Shown here one piece after another: positions 44,024 through 52,742 of a stretch of DNA of 64,000 nucleotides. The stretch's first letter is position 1, and each line of letters starts with the position of its first letter. A program made the position numbers and the translations under genes. This DNA comes from Paracidovorax cattleyae (lineage in GTDB: Bacteria > Pseudomonadota > Gammaproteobacteria > Burkholderiales > Burkholderiaceae_C): positions 62,001-126,000 of the forward strand of contig NZ_FNJL01000012.1 of assembly GCF_900104515.1 (NCBI RefSeq), written 5' to 3'. The notes under the pieces are model-generated. The model did not search any database. It was not told where the DNA came from and saw only the letters and a list, made by a program, of their open reading frames with translations.

Positions 44024-44667
44024 GCGTGGCCCGCCTCGGGCGAGAGCATCCAGGACTGCAGCCCGAGCAGGGCGAGGGCGCGGTCGTAGCGCTGGCCCAC
44101 GGGCGTATCGAAGATCACGGACAGGTCCGCCCCCACGGTGAGCCAGCTGTTCTCGGCCAGTTCCGACTCGAGCTGGCCTTCGCCCCACGAGGAATAGCCG
44201 AGAGTGACCAGCACGCGCCGGGGGCCGGCGCCGGTGGACAGGGCCTCGAGCACGTCCTTGCTCGTGGTCATCTCCAGCCCGCCGGGAATGGACATGGTGG
44301 AGGCGTAGGCGGACTCTTCCGCGCCTTCGCCGTCGCCCTTGGCCCCGCCTTCGCCCGCGGAGGGCTTGCCGCCCCCGGAAGAAGGGCCCATGGCCTCGTG
44401 CAGCACAAAGCCGCGCTCCGTCTGGACCGGGCCGCCGCGGAATACCGGTTCGAGCGACAGGTCTTCGCGCCGCAGCGACAGGTCCACCTTGTCGAACAGG
44501 CCCTTGAGGCTGAGGTCGGACGGTTTGTTGATGATGAGCCCGAGCGCGCCGCGCTCGCTGTGTTCGCACAGGTACACGACGCTGCGGGCAAACGACTCGT
44601 CTTCCAGTCCCGGCATGGCGATCAGGAAGTGGTGCGTCAGGTTCATGGGCGCAGAATCGGCAGGCAT
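44020..44667 (-). CDS. algH: UPF0301 protein AlgH/YqgE
   Basis: A 215-residue AlgH-family protein: LTHHFLIAMPGLEDESFARS, GALGLIINKP, FRGGPVQTERGFVLH and the C-terminal LGYSSWGEGQLESELAENSW. Between the two halves lies a low-complexity insert of about 30 residues rich in Gly, Ser, Lys and Glu (about 94-125) not usual for the family. Molecular role unknown. Starts MPADSAP (44667) or MNLTHHF (44646) are both possible. First gene of the operon. Confidence 0.9.
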   Translation of the reverse strand: MPADSAPMNLTHHFLIAMPGLEDESFARSVVYLCEHSERGALGLIINKPSDLSLKGLFDKVDLSLRREDLSLEPVFRGGPVQTERGFVLHEAMGPSSGGGKPSAGEGGAKGDGEGAEESAYASTMSIPGGLEMTTSKDVLEALSTGAGPRRVLVTLGYSSWGEGQLESELAENSWLTVGADLSVIFDTPVGQRYDRALALLGLQSWMLSPEAGHA

Positions 44668-44688
44668 CCCGCAATTTTAACGACGATC

Positions 44689-46170
44689 ATGGTGTCCACT
44701 TTTTCCTCAGGCCTGGTCTGGTTCCGCCGGGACCTGCGCAGCGACGACCACGCGGCGCTCTACCACGCGCTGCGCCGGTGCAGCCAGGTGCATTGCGTCT
44801 TCGTTTTCGACACGGCCATCCTGGATCCGCTGCCGCGGGCGGACCGGCGCGTGGAGTTCATCCGCGAATCGCTGGTGCAGCTCGACGCCTCCCTGCGCGC
44901 CCTCTCGGGCCACCGCCACGGCGGGCTGATCGTGCGCCACGGCGTGGCCGCGGAGGAGGTGCCCGCGCTGGCCGTGCACCTGGGCGTGCAGGCAGTGTTC
45001 GCGAACCACGACGACGAACCAGCCGCCCTGGAGCGCGACGACCGTGTCCGCCATGGGCTGGGCGCGGGCGGTGTGCAACTGCTCACTTACAAGGACCACG
45101 CCGTCTTCGAGCGCGCAGAGGTGCTGACCCGGGGCGGCACGCCCTACACGGTGTTCACGCCCTACAAGAATGCCTGGCTGCGCAAGGTGGACGCGTTCTA
45201 CCTGAGCGCCTATCCCGTGGAGCGCCATGCGGGACGGCTCGCGCCCCGCCCGGAAGAGGAACGCGGCGGCGTGCCCGCGCTGGCCGACATCGGCTTCGAG
45301 CCCGCGGGACTCGACCGCCTGCCCCTGCCGCCGGGCATGGAGGGCGCGCGCACGCTGCTGGACGATTTTCTCCAGCGGATCGACCAGTACGGCGAGGCTC
45401 GCGACTTTCCGGCCGTGAAGGGGCCGAGCTACCTCAGCGTGCACCTGCGCTTCGGCACGCTGTCGCCGCGGCGGGCAGCGCGCGCCGCACACGAACGCAT
45501 GCGCCAGGGCAGCACCGGCGCTGCCACGTGGCTCAGCGAGCTGATCTGGCGCGATTTCTACTTCCAGGTGCTGGCCCACCATCCGCAGGTGGCCGGTGGC
45601 GCCAGCTTCAAGCCGGCCTACGACGCCATCGCCTGGGAGGACGGCCCGGGAGCGCAGGAGCGTTTCGCCGCATGGTGCGAGGGCCGCACCGGCTACCCGC
45701 TGGTGGACGCCGCCATGGCCCAGATCAACCAGACGGGCTACATGCACAACCGGCTGCGCATGGTCGTGGCCAGTTTCCTGGTGAAGGACCTGGGCGTGGA
45801 CTGGCGCCTGGGGGAACGCTACTTCGCGGAAAAGCTCAACGATTTCGACCTGTCCGCCAACAACGGCGGATGGCAGTGGGCCAGTTCCAGCGGCTGCGAT
45901 GCGCAACCGTATTTCCGCATCTTCAACCCGGTGAACCAGAGCCGGAAGTTCGACCCCAAGGGCCGCTTCATCCGCCTCTACCTGCCCCAGCTGGCGGGGC
46001 TGCCCGACCGCGGTCTGCACGCCCCGTGGGAGGCCGGTCCGCTGGAGCTGGAGGCCGCCGGCGTGCGACTGGGCGACAACTATCCCCATCCCATCGTGGA
46101 CCACGACGAGGCGCGCCAGCGGACGCTGGCGCGCTATGCGGTGGTGAAATCGGAGGCGGCGCCGGCCTGA
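44689..46170 (+). CDS. phrB: Deoxyribodipyrimidine photolyase
   Basis: Light-driven repair of cyclobutane pyrimidine dimers, 493 residues. N-terminal antenna domain (LVWFRRDLRSDDHAALYHAL), then the FAD domain: LRFGTLSPRRAARA, WLSELIWRDFYFQVL, GYPLVDAAMAQINQTGYMHN and ANNGGWQWASSSGCDAQPYF. All the usual substrate tryptophan and FAD motifs are seen. It is divergent from algH with 21 bp between starts, and convergent with pilL. Confidence 0.96.
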   Translation: MVSTFSSGLVWFRRDLRSDDHAALYHALRRCSQVHCVFVFDTAILDPLPRADRRVEFIRESLVQLDASLRALSGHRHGGLIVRHGVAAEEVPALAVHLGVQAVFANHDDEPAALERDDRVRHGLGAGGVQLLTYKDHAVFERAEVLTRGGTPYTVFTPYKNAWLRKVDAFYLSAYPVERHAGRLAPRPEEERGGVPALADIGFEPAGLDRLPLPPGMEGARTLLDDFLQRIDQYGEARDFPAVKGPSYLSVHLRFGTLSPRRAARAAHERMRQGSTGAATWLSELIWRDFYFQVLAHHPQVAGGASFKPAYDAIAWEDGPGAQERFAAWCEGRTGYPLVDAAMAQINQTGYMHNRLRMVVASFLVKDLGVDWRLGERYFAEKLNDFDLSANNGGWQWASSSGCDAQPYFRIFNPVNQSRKFDPKGRFIRLYLPQLAGLPDRGLHAPWEAGPLELEAAGVRLGDNYPHPIVDHDEARQRTLARYAVVKSEAAPA

Positions 46171-46184
46171 GCGGCCGGCCCGCG

Positions 46185-49100
46185 TCAGCCGGTGGTGGCC
46201 TCCGCCAGCACGGCTTCCTCGCCCTGCCCGGCCGCGACAGCGGCTGCCGCACGGGCGTAGTGGTGCACCAGGCTCAGCAGTTCCTCGTCGGAATACGGCT
46301 TGCCCAGGTAGTGGTTGACCCCCAGCTCCGCGGCATGCTCGCGGTGCTTCTGCGCGATGCGCGAGGTGATCATGATGATCGGCAGCTCGTGCAGCTCACG
46401 GTCGGCGCGGATGTTGCGCGCGAGGTCGAAACCGTCCATGCGCGGCATCTCGATGTCCGAGAGCACCACGGCCGGCCGCTCCTCCTGCAGCCGCTCCAGG
46501 GCCTGCAAGCCGTCGGCGGCGAGCGCCACGCGGTAGCCCTCGCGCTTGAGCAGGCGCTGCGTGACGCGGCGCACGGTAATGGAATCATCCACCACCAGCA
46601 CCAGCGGCACCAGGGAGGCCTGCGCGATCGGCGAATCGCTGCCGCCCACGGCGCCGGCAGCCGCCGCCGGCACGGAGCCAGGCTCCACGGATGCAGCCAG
46701 GGGCGCGGCCATCTGGGCCCGCACCTGCTCGCCGTACACGGTGGCGAGCGCCACGGGGTTGTAGATCAGCACGACGGCCCCGGAGGCCAGCACCGACATG
46801 CCGGCCAGGCCGGGCAGGCGCGAGAGCTGCGGGCCGAGGTTCTTGACCACCACTTCCTGGTTGCCCAGCACTTCGTCCACGTGCATCGCGATGCGCTGCG
46901 AGGCGCTGCGCAGGATCACGACCGGCCGGGTGCGGCCGGACGTTTCCAGGCTGCTGGCCGAGGACTGCAGCAGCGCGCCAGTCCAGAAGAAGGGCAGCGC
47001 CTCGACGCCATCCTCGAAGCTGCCGGTGCGGTAGGCCTCGTCCAGTTCGCCTGCGCCGGTGCGGCGCACGATCTCCACGAGGTTGGCCGGAACGCCCAGC
47101 GTGAGCGCACCCGCGCGCAGCATCACCACCTGCGTCACGGCCGTCGTGAGCGGCAGCACCATGCGGAACGAGGTGCCCTGGCCGGCCTCGGTGGTGGTCT
47201 CCACGCGCCCGCCCAGGGCGTTCACCTCGGAGCGCACCACGTCCATGCCGATGCCGCGCCCGGACAGGCCGGTGACTTCGGTGGCGGTGGAGAAGCCGGG
47301 CATGAAGATCAGCTGGGCGGCTTCCGCGGGGCCGACCACGGCATCCGGGGCGATCAGGCCCTGGCTGGCCGCCTTCGCGCGGATGCGCTCCAGGTCGAGG
47401 CCGGCGCCGTCGTCGCGGAACTCCACGGACACGTCGTTGCCGTCCTGTTTCAAGGCGACGGTGATGGAGCCGGTCGCGGGTTTGCCCGCGGCCGTGCGCG
47501 CCTCCGGCGGTTCGATGCCGTGCGCCACGCAGTTGCGCAGCAGGTGCTCGAACGCGGGCGTCATGCGGTCGAGCACGCCGCGGTCCATCTCGATGGAGCC
47601 GCCCGCGATGTCGAGCTTGATCTGCTTGCCCGTCTCCTTGGAGGCCTGGCGCACGACGGCGTAGAGGCGCTCGGAAATGCCCTCGAACTCCACCATGCGG
47701 GTGCGCAGCAGGTCACGCTGCAGTTCGCGCGCCTGCCGTCCCTGGGCGATCAGGTCGTCTTCCGCGCCTTCCATGGTGCGCTGCAGGTTGCGCTGCACGG
47801 TGGCCACGTCGTTCACCGACTCGGCCATCATGCGGGTCAGTTCCTGCACGCGGGTGAAGCGGTCGAATTCCAGCGGGTCGAAGTCGGCCGAGGAATCCTT
47901 CGACAGCGCCAGCCGCGACTGCATCTGCGTCTCGGCCTGCACCTCGATGTCGCGCAGCTGCTGGCGCAGGCGCTCCAGGTTGCCCGTGAGATCGGCCAGC
48001 GAATCCTTCATCTGCGCCATGCGGGCATCCAGGCGGGAGCGGGCGATCATTACCTCGCCGGCCTGGTTGACCAGGCGGTCCAGCAGTTGGGCGCGCACGC
48101 GCACCGACTGGCTCGACACCGGCCGGGCCGCCGTGAGCTGGGATGCGCCCGGCAGGGCCACGGCGCGGCGCGGCGCGGCGGCCGGAGCGGCTTCTGCCCC
48201 CATGCCGGCGGCAGCGGCAGCCAGACCTTCCGCGGCCAGCGGCTCCACCGCCACGGGCTGGGCCAGCCCCTGGGCACCGATGGTGCGCAGGGCATCGAAG
48301 CTCGCCTGCAGGCCGTCGAAGGACACCAGCAGCGGCTCGATCGCCTCGGCGCTCGGCGCTTCCGAATCCACCTGCTCCACGGCCGATTCCAGCCGATGGG
48401 CCATCTCGCCCAGCCGCATCGCGCCGGCCAGGCGGGAGCTGCCCTTGAGCGTGTGCAGCGCGCGCAGCGCCTCGTTGCGGGCGCCCAGGTTCTCCGGCCG
48501 GGCCGCCCACTGGCGCAGCGCGGCGCCCAGGGCAGGCAGCAACTCGATCGCTTCTTCCTCGAAGATCGGGAACAGGTCGGGATCGATCACGTCCAGCGCG
48601 TCGATGTCGTCGTCGATGTCCGTGGCCACGGGTTCCGGGGCGCGGATGCCGGCCTGGGCCGCATCCTGCGCGTGCAGGGGCACCGACAGCGCGGGCGCCA
48701 CATGGCCGCGGATGGCGGGCACTTCCGGGGCGGCCTCCACTTCGGGCCCGGGGCCCGTCCCGGCGCGGACTTCGGCTTCCGCGTCCGCAGGGCTGCCCTG
48801 CCGGGCATCCGCCGCTTCGCCGGCAGGAACCTCCCAGGGCGCCGGCACGATCTCGGACTCGAGTATCTCGCGCAGGTCCGCCAGGATCTGGGGATGGGGC
48901 TCCTTCAGAAACCCGGCGGCGAACTGGTGCAGCAGGCGGCGGATGTCTTCCGACGCCGCCATAAAGACGTGCGCCTGCTCCGACGTGCCCTGCGGCTGCA
49001 GCTGCACGTGCTGCAGGGCATGCTCCAGCGCGCGCGCCATGTCCGACAGCGCCTGGAAGCCCACGGTGGCGGAGCTGCCGGCCAGCGAGTGGGCGAGCGC

Positions 49101-52100
49101 CACGGCCGTGTCCGGCAGCGGCTCGTGCAGTTCCAGCGACCACTCCTGCAGGCAGGTCACGAGGCGGCGCGACCACTCGTCCGCTTCGTTGAGATAGACG
49201 TTGTAGAGGGGGATGCCGATGCGCAGGGTCTCGATGACCTTGACGGCCTCCTCCGGCGACTCGGCGCCGAGCGCCTGGTCCGCCCCGGTCTCCGCCAGGG
49301 ATTCCTGATCGGGCTCGTGCCCGGGCTCGGGTTCCGGTTCGGCAGCCACCGCATCATCGGCTTCGGCTGAAGGTACGGCTTCCGGCAGCGGCGCGGCATC
49401 CGCCGTGGCGGGCTCCTGCGCGGGCTCCGTCGGCAGGTCGGAGGCATCGGCTGCGGCTTCTTCCAGCGCGGGAAGACCCGCATCCGGGCCGCCGATCGCT
49501 TCGGCCGCCGGCAGGTCCGTTTCTTCGGCGGCGGCAGCTCCGTCCACGAGGGCGTGCCCCGGCGCAACGGCAGGTTCGTCCTCCAGCGACAGATCGGGCC
49601 AGGCATCTGCCGGCAGGTCCGCCAGCGGCTCCGAGGCATCGGATGGCACGTCGGCGTCGGGGAGAAGCTCCGCCTCCGCCAGCAGATCGGCCAGGGGCGG
49701 CATGCCCGCCGCCTGCAGAGCCGCATCGGGCGAGGAAGCGTCGGGAATGTCCGGCAGCGGCATATCGTCCTGCGCGGAAGGCAGGGCCGCTTCAGCCGGC
49801 TGGCCGGCGGCGCCCTCGGCCAGCGCCTCGGAGAATGCCGAGAAATCGATGTCTTCGGCCAGGTCTGCAGAGGGCACTTCCGCCGGGGCATCCTCGGGGA
49901 GCGCGTCCATGCCCGCATCGGGCACCGGCGGCAGGGTTTCCGCGAAATCCAGCGGCGCCTCCAGCGGCACTTCGTCCGCCGCGGCCACCCCGGAGGGGAA
50001 GTCCAGATCCAGGTCCAGATCGAACGCAGGGGCCGCATCGGCCACGGCTTCGGGCTCCGCCGCAGCATGCCCTGCCGCGTCCTGGCCCTCGGGATCCAGG
50101 GACAGGGCGGGTTCCACCGCGTCGGGTTCCACCTCGGCGGCTTCCACCGCAGGAATGCCGGCAGGCGCTGCCTCTTTCGCCGGCACGTCGGCGGCCACGG
50201 CCTCCGCGGCCGCACCCAGCCCAGCCCCAGCCGCCACGGCGGCACCGGCCAGCGGCAGGTATTCACCGCGCTCGCGCATGGCCTGAGCGGACTCCGCGAA
50301 GCTGCGGGGCGCCCAGCCCCCGGCCCGGCCCGCGGCGATGTCGTCCGCCCAGCGGCCGAAGGCGCGCAGTGCCTCTTCCGACAACTGCAGCATCGGCGGC
50401 TGGATGGGCTTTTGTTCCGCCAGCCAGGCGTTGAGCACCTGCTCCATCGACCAGGCGGCCTCGCCGAATTCGTCCAGGCCCACCATCCGCGAGCTGCCCT
50501 TGAGCGTGTGGAAGGCACGCCGCAGCGTCGTCTGGCCGCTCAGGTCGGCGCGCTCTGCGCGCAGCCTTTCGACCGCCTCCAGGCCATTGGCCACCACTTC
50601 GCGGGCTTCCTCGAGGAAGATGTCCAGCAGTTCGCCTTCGTCGTCGTCCTCGTCCAGGGCAGCCGGAGCCACGGCGGCGGGCACGGGCGCCACGGGCTCC
50701 GCACGGGGCGCCTCGGGTGCGGCAGGCCCGGCGGCGGCGAGGGCGTCCGCAGGGGCGGGCAGTTCCGCGGGCACGGCTTCCAGTTCGTCTTCGATCGGCG
50801 GCTGTACCCGGTCCGGAATCGGGGGCAGCGGGGCGGGCAGCGGCGAGCGCGCCTCGATGTGGGCTCCCTGCTCTTCGGGCAGGTCGCCGGCGCGGGTGCG
50901 CGTGCGTCCCATCAGGATGCGGAGTTCGCCCGCTTCCTCGTCATAGATGAACAGCTTGCGCGCCATGGTGCGCTGGTAGCTGAGCATGTCGATGAGGAAG
51001 CCCAGCGCGCCCAGGTTGCTGCCGAGTTTCTCGAAGACCGCCTGGCGCTCTTCCTCCGGCACGTCGCCCCGCAGCAGCCGCTCGACGGTGTCGCGCATGT
51101 GGACCACGGCCAGCGAGGCCTGGTCCAGGCCCAGCACGGACAGTACGCCGCGCATCTGCGCGAGGCGGCTGGGCACGCTGCCGAGCACCGGCAGGTCGCC
51201 GGGGCTGCGGAAATACTGGTCCAGCGACTTCTCGACCTCGCCCAGGGTCGCGCGCAGTTCGTCCACCACGCTGCCCATGGTCTGGTGGTCGCTCACGCGG
51301 CGGTAGAGCTCCTCCATCCAGGGCTCCAGCGGCGCGGATTCGCCGCCCGCGGCCACGCTGTCCAGCCGCTCCGCGAGCCGGGTGGCGCGGTCGGCCATGT
51401 GGTCCTGGGCGTTTTCCAGCTCCTCGAAGGAGGCCTGGAGGTACAGCACGGCCGTGGCGACCTCCATGGCCAGCGCAGGCAGCGGCGGCTCGCCCGAGCG
51501 GACCGTGGAATCCACCGCGCGCGACAGCGCACGGGACAGCGGCTCGCTGCCGGGCTGCAGCTTGGCCAGGGAATCGCAGACCAGGCTGAACTGGTCGGCC
51601 GCGGGCTTGAGCTTGTTGCGGTCGCCGCCGGCCAGGGCAGACCAGGTCTCGGTGGCCGCGGCGATGCGCTTGCGCGCCTGGGCCAGCAGCGCCGGATCGT
51701 AGAGCCCGAAACGCGGGGTGGAATAGTCCACCGGCCGGAAGCGCTCGAGGCCGAAGGCCTGGCGCACGGCATGCAGCACGGAACGGTCGGCGGGCGGCGC
51801 CTCTTCGTCGGCCGCGGGCCGGGCCTGTGCGCAGAAGAAGAGCAGGTCCTGCACCAGGCGGTCGGCGACCGTGGGCTCGCCCCGGGCCAGCGTGGCGTAC
51901 TGCATGAGCACGCGCGAGGCCACGCGCTTGACGTACACGTCCGGCACGATGCGCCCCTGCACCAGGGCCTCGAAGAAGCCGGCGCAGATCTTCCAGAAGG
52001 CGCGCGCCTGGCGGTCGGACTGCCCGGACACGAAGCCCAGGCAGATGTCCTGCATCTCGCGCGCGGCGGCCAGGTCGCCGGAGCGCACGATGCGCAGCAC

Positions 52101-52682
52101 GGCGGCGTCCAGCCGGCTGCGCGCCTCGACGCCGTATTCCAGGGGTGCGGCATCGACGACGAAGTCGGGTTCGCGGAACCGCCGCTCCACAGGCCACAGG
52201 TCCGCGGGATGCACCCGCTCGGCGCCGGTCAGGGCCTGTGCGTCGCGGTATTGTGGGAACAGGGCCACCGGCGACACCTGCTTGCCGGCCAGCACGCTTT
52301 CCAGGTATTCCACCAGCGCGAAGCTCGCGCGCTCGATCACGGCGGCGGCGTCGTTGCTGCACAGCTCCGGCCGCTGCACGAATTTCTGCACGGCCGCTTC
52401 CATGGAACGCAGCACGAGGGCCGGGGGCCCCATGCCCACCATCTCCAGCGCGCCGCTGGCCTGGTGCAGCTGCTGGCGCGCGATGCGCAGGGCTCCGGCG
52501 TCCAGCGAGGCGAGATCGGATTCGCGAGCGGCCTCGGCATCGCGCACGAAACGGCGCATGGCCTTGACGGCGCCATCGAGCGATTTGCGCAACTCGTCCA
52601 GCACCCAGGCCAGCGGCCCGAGATCCTGCTCTCCCTGGCTCCAATCCGCGGCCGTTGCGTTTGCGGCGTCAATAGGTGACAT
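46185..52682 (-). CDS. pilL: Type IV pilus chemosensory hybrid kinase PilL/ChpA
   Basis: A 2165-residue CheA-like hybrid kinase controlling twitching motility. Order: a FimL-like N-terminal region, three recognisable Hpt domains (HTLKGSSRMVG near residue 726, AHSLAGSSATVG near 1196, LHTLKGSSRLAG near 1411), the CheA ATPase (HLLRNCVAHGIEPPE near 1717, GRGIGMDVVRSEVNALGG near 1800), a CheW-like domain, and a receiver at about 2027-2150 (LVVDDSITVRRVTQ, DIEMPRMDGFD). An Ala/Glu/Asp/Pro-rich low-complexity linker of about 250 residues lies between the first two Hpt domains. Last gene of pilG-H-I-J-L. Confidence 0.93.
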   Translation of the reverse strand: MSPIDAANATAADWSQGEQDLGPLAWVLDELRKSLDGAVKAMRRFVRDAEAARESDLASLDAGALRIARQQLHQASGALEMVGMGPPALVLRSMEAAVQKFVQRPELCSNDAAAVIERASFALVEYLESVLAGKQVSPVALFPQYRDAQALTGAERVHPADLWPVERRFREPDFVVDAAPLEYGVEARSRLDAAVLRIVRSGDLAAAREMQDICLGFVSGQSDRQARAFWKICAGFFEALVQGRIVPDVYVKRVASRVLMQYATLARGEPTVADRLVQDLLFFCAQARPAADEEAPPADRSVLHAVRQAFGLERFRPVDYSTPRFGLYDPALLAQARKRIAAATETWSALAGGDRNKLKPAADQFSLVCDSLAKLQPGSEPLSRALSRAVDSTVRSGEPPLPALAMEVATAVLYLQASFEELENAQDHMADRATRLAERLDSVAAGGESAPLEPWMEELYRRVSDHQTMGSVVDELRATLGEVEKSLDQYFRSPGDLPVLGSVPSRLAQMRGVLSVLGLDQASLAVVHMRDTVERLLRGDVPEEERQAVFEKLGSNLGALGFLIDMLSYQRTMARKLFIYDEEAGELRILMGRTRTRAGDLPEEQGAHIEARSPLPAPLPPIPDRVQPPIEDELEAVPAELPAPADALAAAGPAAPEAPRAEPVAPVPAAVAPAALDEDDDEGELLDIFLEEAREVVANGLEAVERLRAERADLSGQTTLRRAFHTLKGSSRMVGLDEFGEAAWSMEQVLNAWLAEQKPIQPPMLQLSEEALRAFGRWADDIAAGRAGGWAPRSFAESAQAMRERGEYLPLAGAAVAAGAGLGAAAEAVAADVPAKEAAPAGIPAVEAAEVEPDAVEPALSLDPEGQDAAGHAAAEPEAVADAAPAFDLDLDLDFPSGVAAADEVPLEAPLDFAETLPPVPDAGMDALPEDAPAEVPSADLAEDIDFSAFSEALAEGAAGQPAEAALPSAQDDMPLPDIPDASSPDAALQAAGMPPLADLLAEAELLPDADVPSDASEPLADLPADAWPDLSLEDEPAVAPGHALVDGAAAAEETDLPAAEAIGGPDAGLPALEEAAADASDLPTEPAQEPATADAAPLPEAVPSAEADDAVAAEPEPEPGHEPDQESLAETGADQALGAESPEEAVKVIETLRIGIPLYNVYLNEADEWSRRLVTCLQEWSLELHEPLPDTAVALAHSLAGSSATVGFQALSDMARALEHALQHVQLQPQGTSEQAHVFMAASEDIRRLLHQFAAGFLKEPHPQILADLREILESEIVPAPWEVPAGEAADARQGSPADAEAEVRAGTGPGPEVEAAPEVPAIRGHVAPALSVPLHAQDAAQAGIRAPEPVATDIDDDIDALDVIDPDLFPIFEEEAIELLPALGAALRQWAARPENLGARNEALRALHTLKGSSRLAGAMRLGEMAHRLESAVEQVDSEAPSAEAIEPLLVSFDGLQASFDALRTIGAQGLAQPVAVEPLAAEGLAAAAAGMGAEAAPAAAPRRAVALPGASQLTAARPVSSQSVRVRAQLLDRLVNQAGEVMIARSRLDARMAQMKDSLADLTGNLERLRQQLRDIEVQAETQMQSRLALSKDSSADFDPLEFDRFTRVQELTRMMAESVNDVATVQRNLQRTMEGAEDDLIAQGRQARELQRDLLRTRMVEFEGISERLYAVVRQASKETGKQIKLDIAGGSIEMDRGVLDRMTPAFEHLLRNCVAHGIEPPEARTAAGKPATGSITVALKQDGNDVSVEFRDDGAGLDLERIRAKAASQGLIAPDAVVGPAEAAQLIFMPGFSTATEVTGLSGRGIGMDVVRSEVNALGGRVETTTEAGQGTSFRMVLPLTTAVTQVVMLRAGALTLGVPANLVEIVRRTGAGELDEAYRTGSFEDGVEALPFFWTGALLQSSASSLETSGRTRPVVILRSASQRIAMHVDEVLGNQEVVVKNLGPQLSRLPGLAGMSVLASGAVVLIYNPVALATVYGEQVRAQMAAPLAASVEPGSVPAAAAGAVGGSDSPIAQASLVPLVLVVDDSITVRRVTQRLLKREGYRVALAADGLQALERLQEERPAVVLSDIEMPRMDGFDLARNIRADRELHELPIIMITSRIAQKHREHAAELGVNHYLGKPYSDEELLSLVHHYARAAAAVAAGQGEEAVLAEATTG

Positions 52683-52742
52683 GAATTCGTCCCCGGCTCC
52701 GCGAGCCGTTTCGTTGATGCTAGCTGGCTGCAGGCCGGCCCG

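Noticed and set aside
44778-49370. A 1530-codon plus-strand frame.
   Set aside because: It lies over phrB in another frame and antisense to pilL; the low-complexity Arg/Gly/His-rich composition is typical of shadow frames.
49554-52679. A 1041-codon plus-strand frame.
   Set aside because: Antisense to pilL, same composition artefact.
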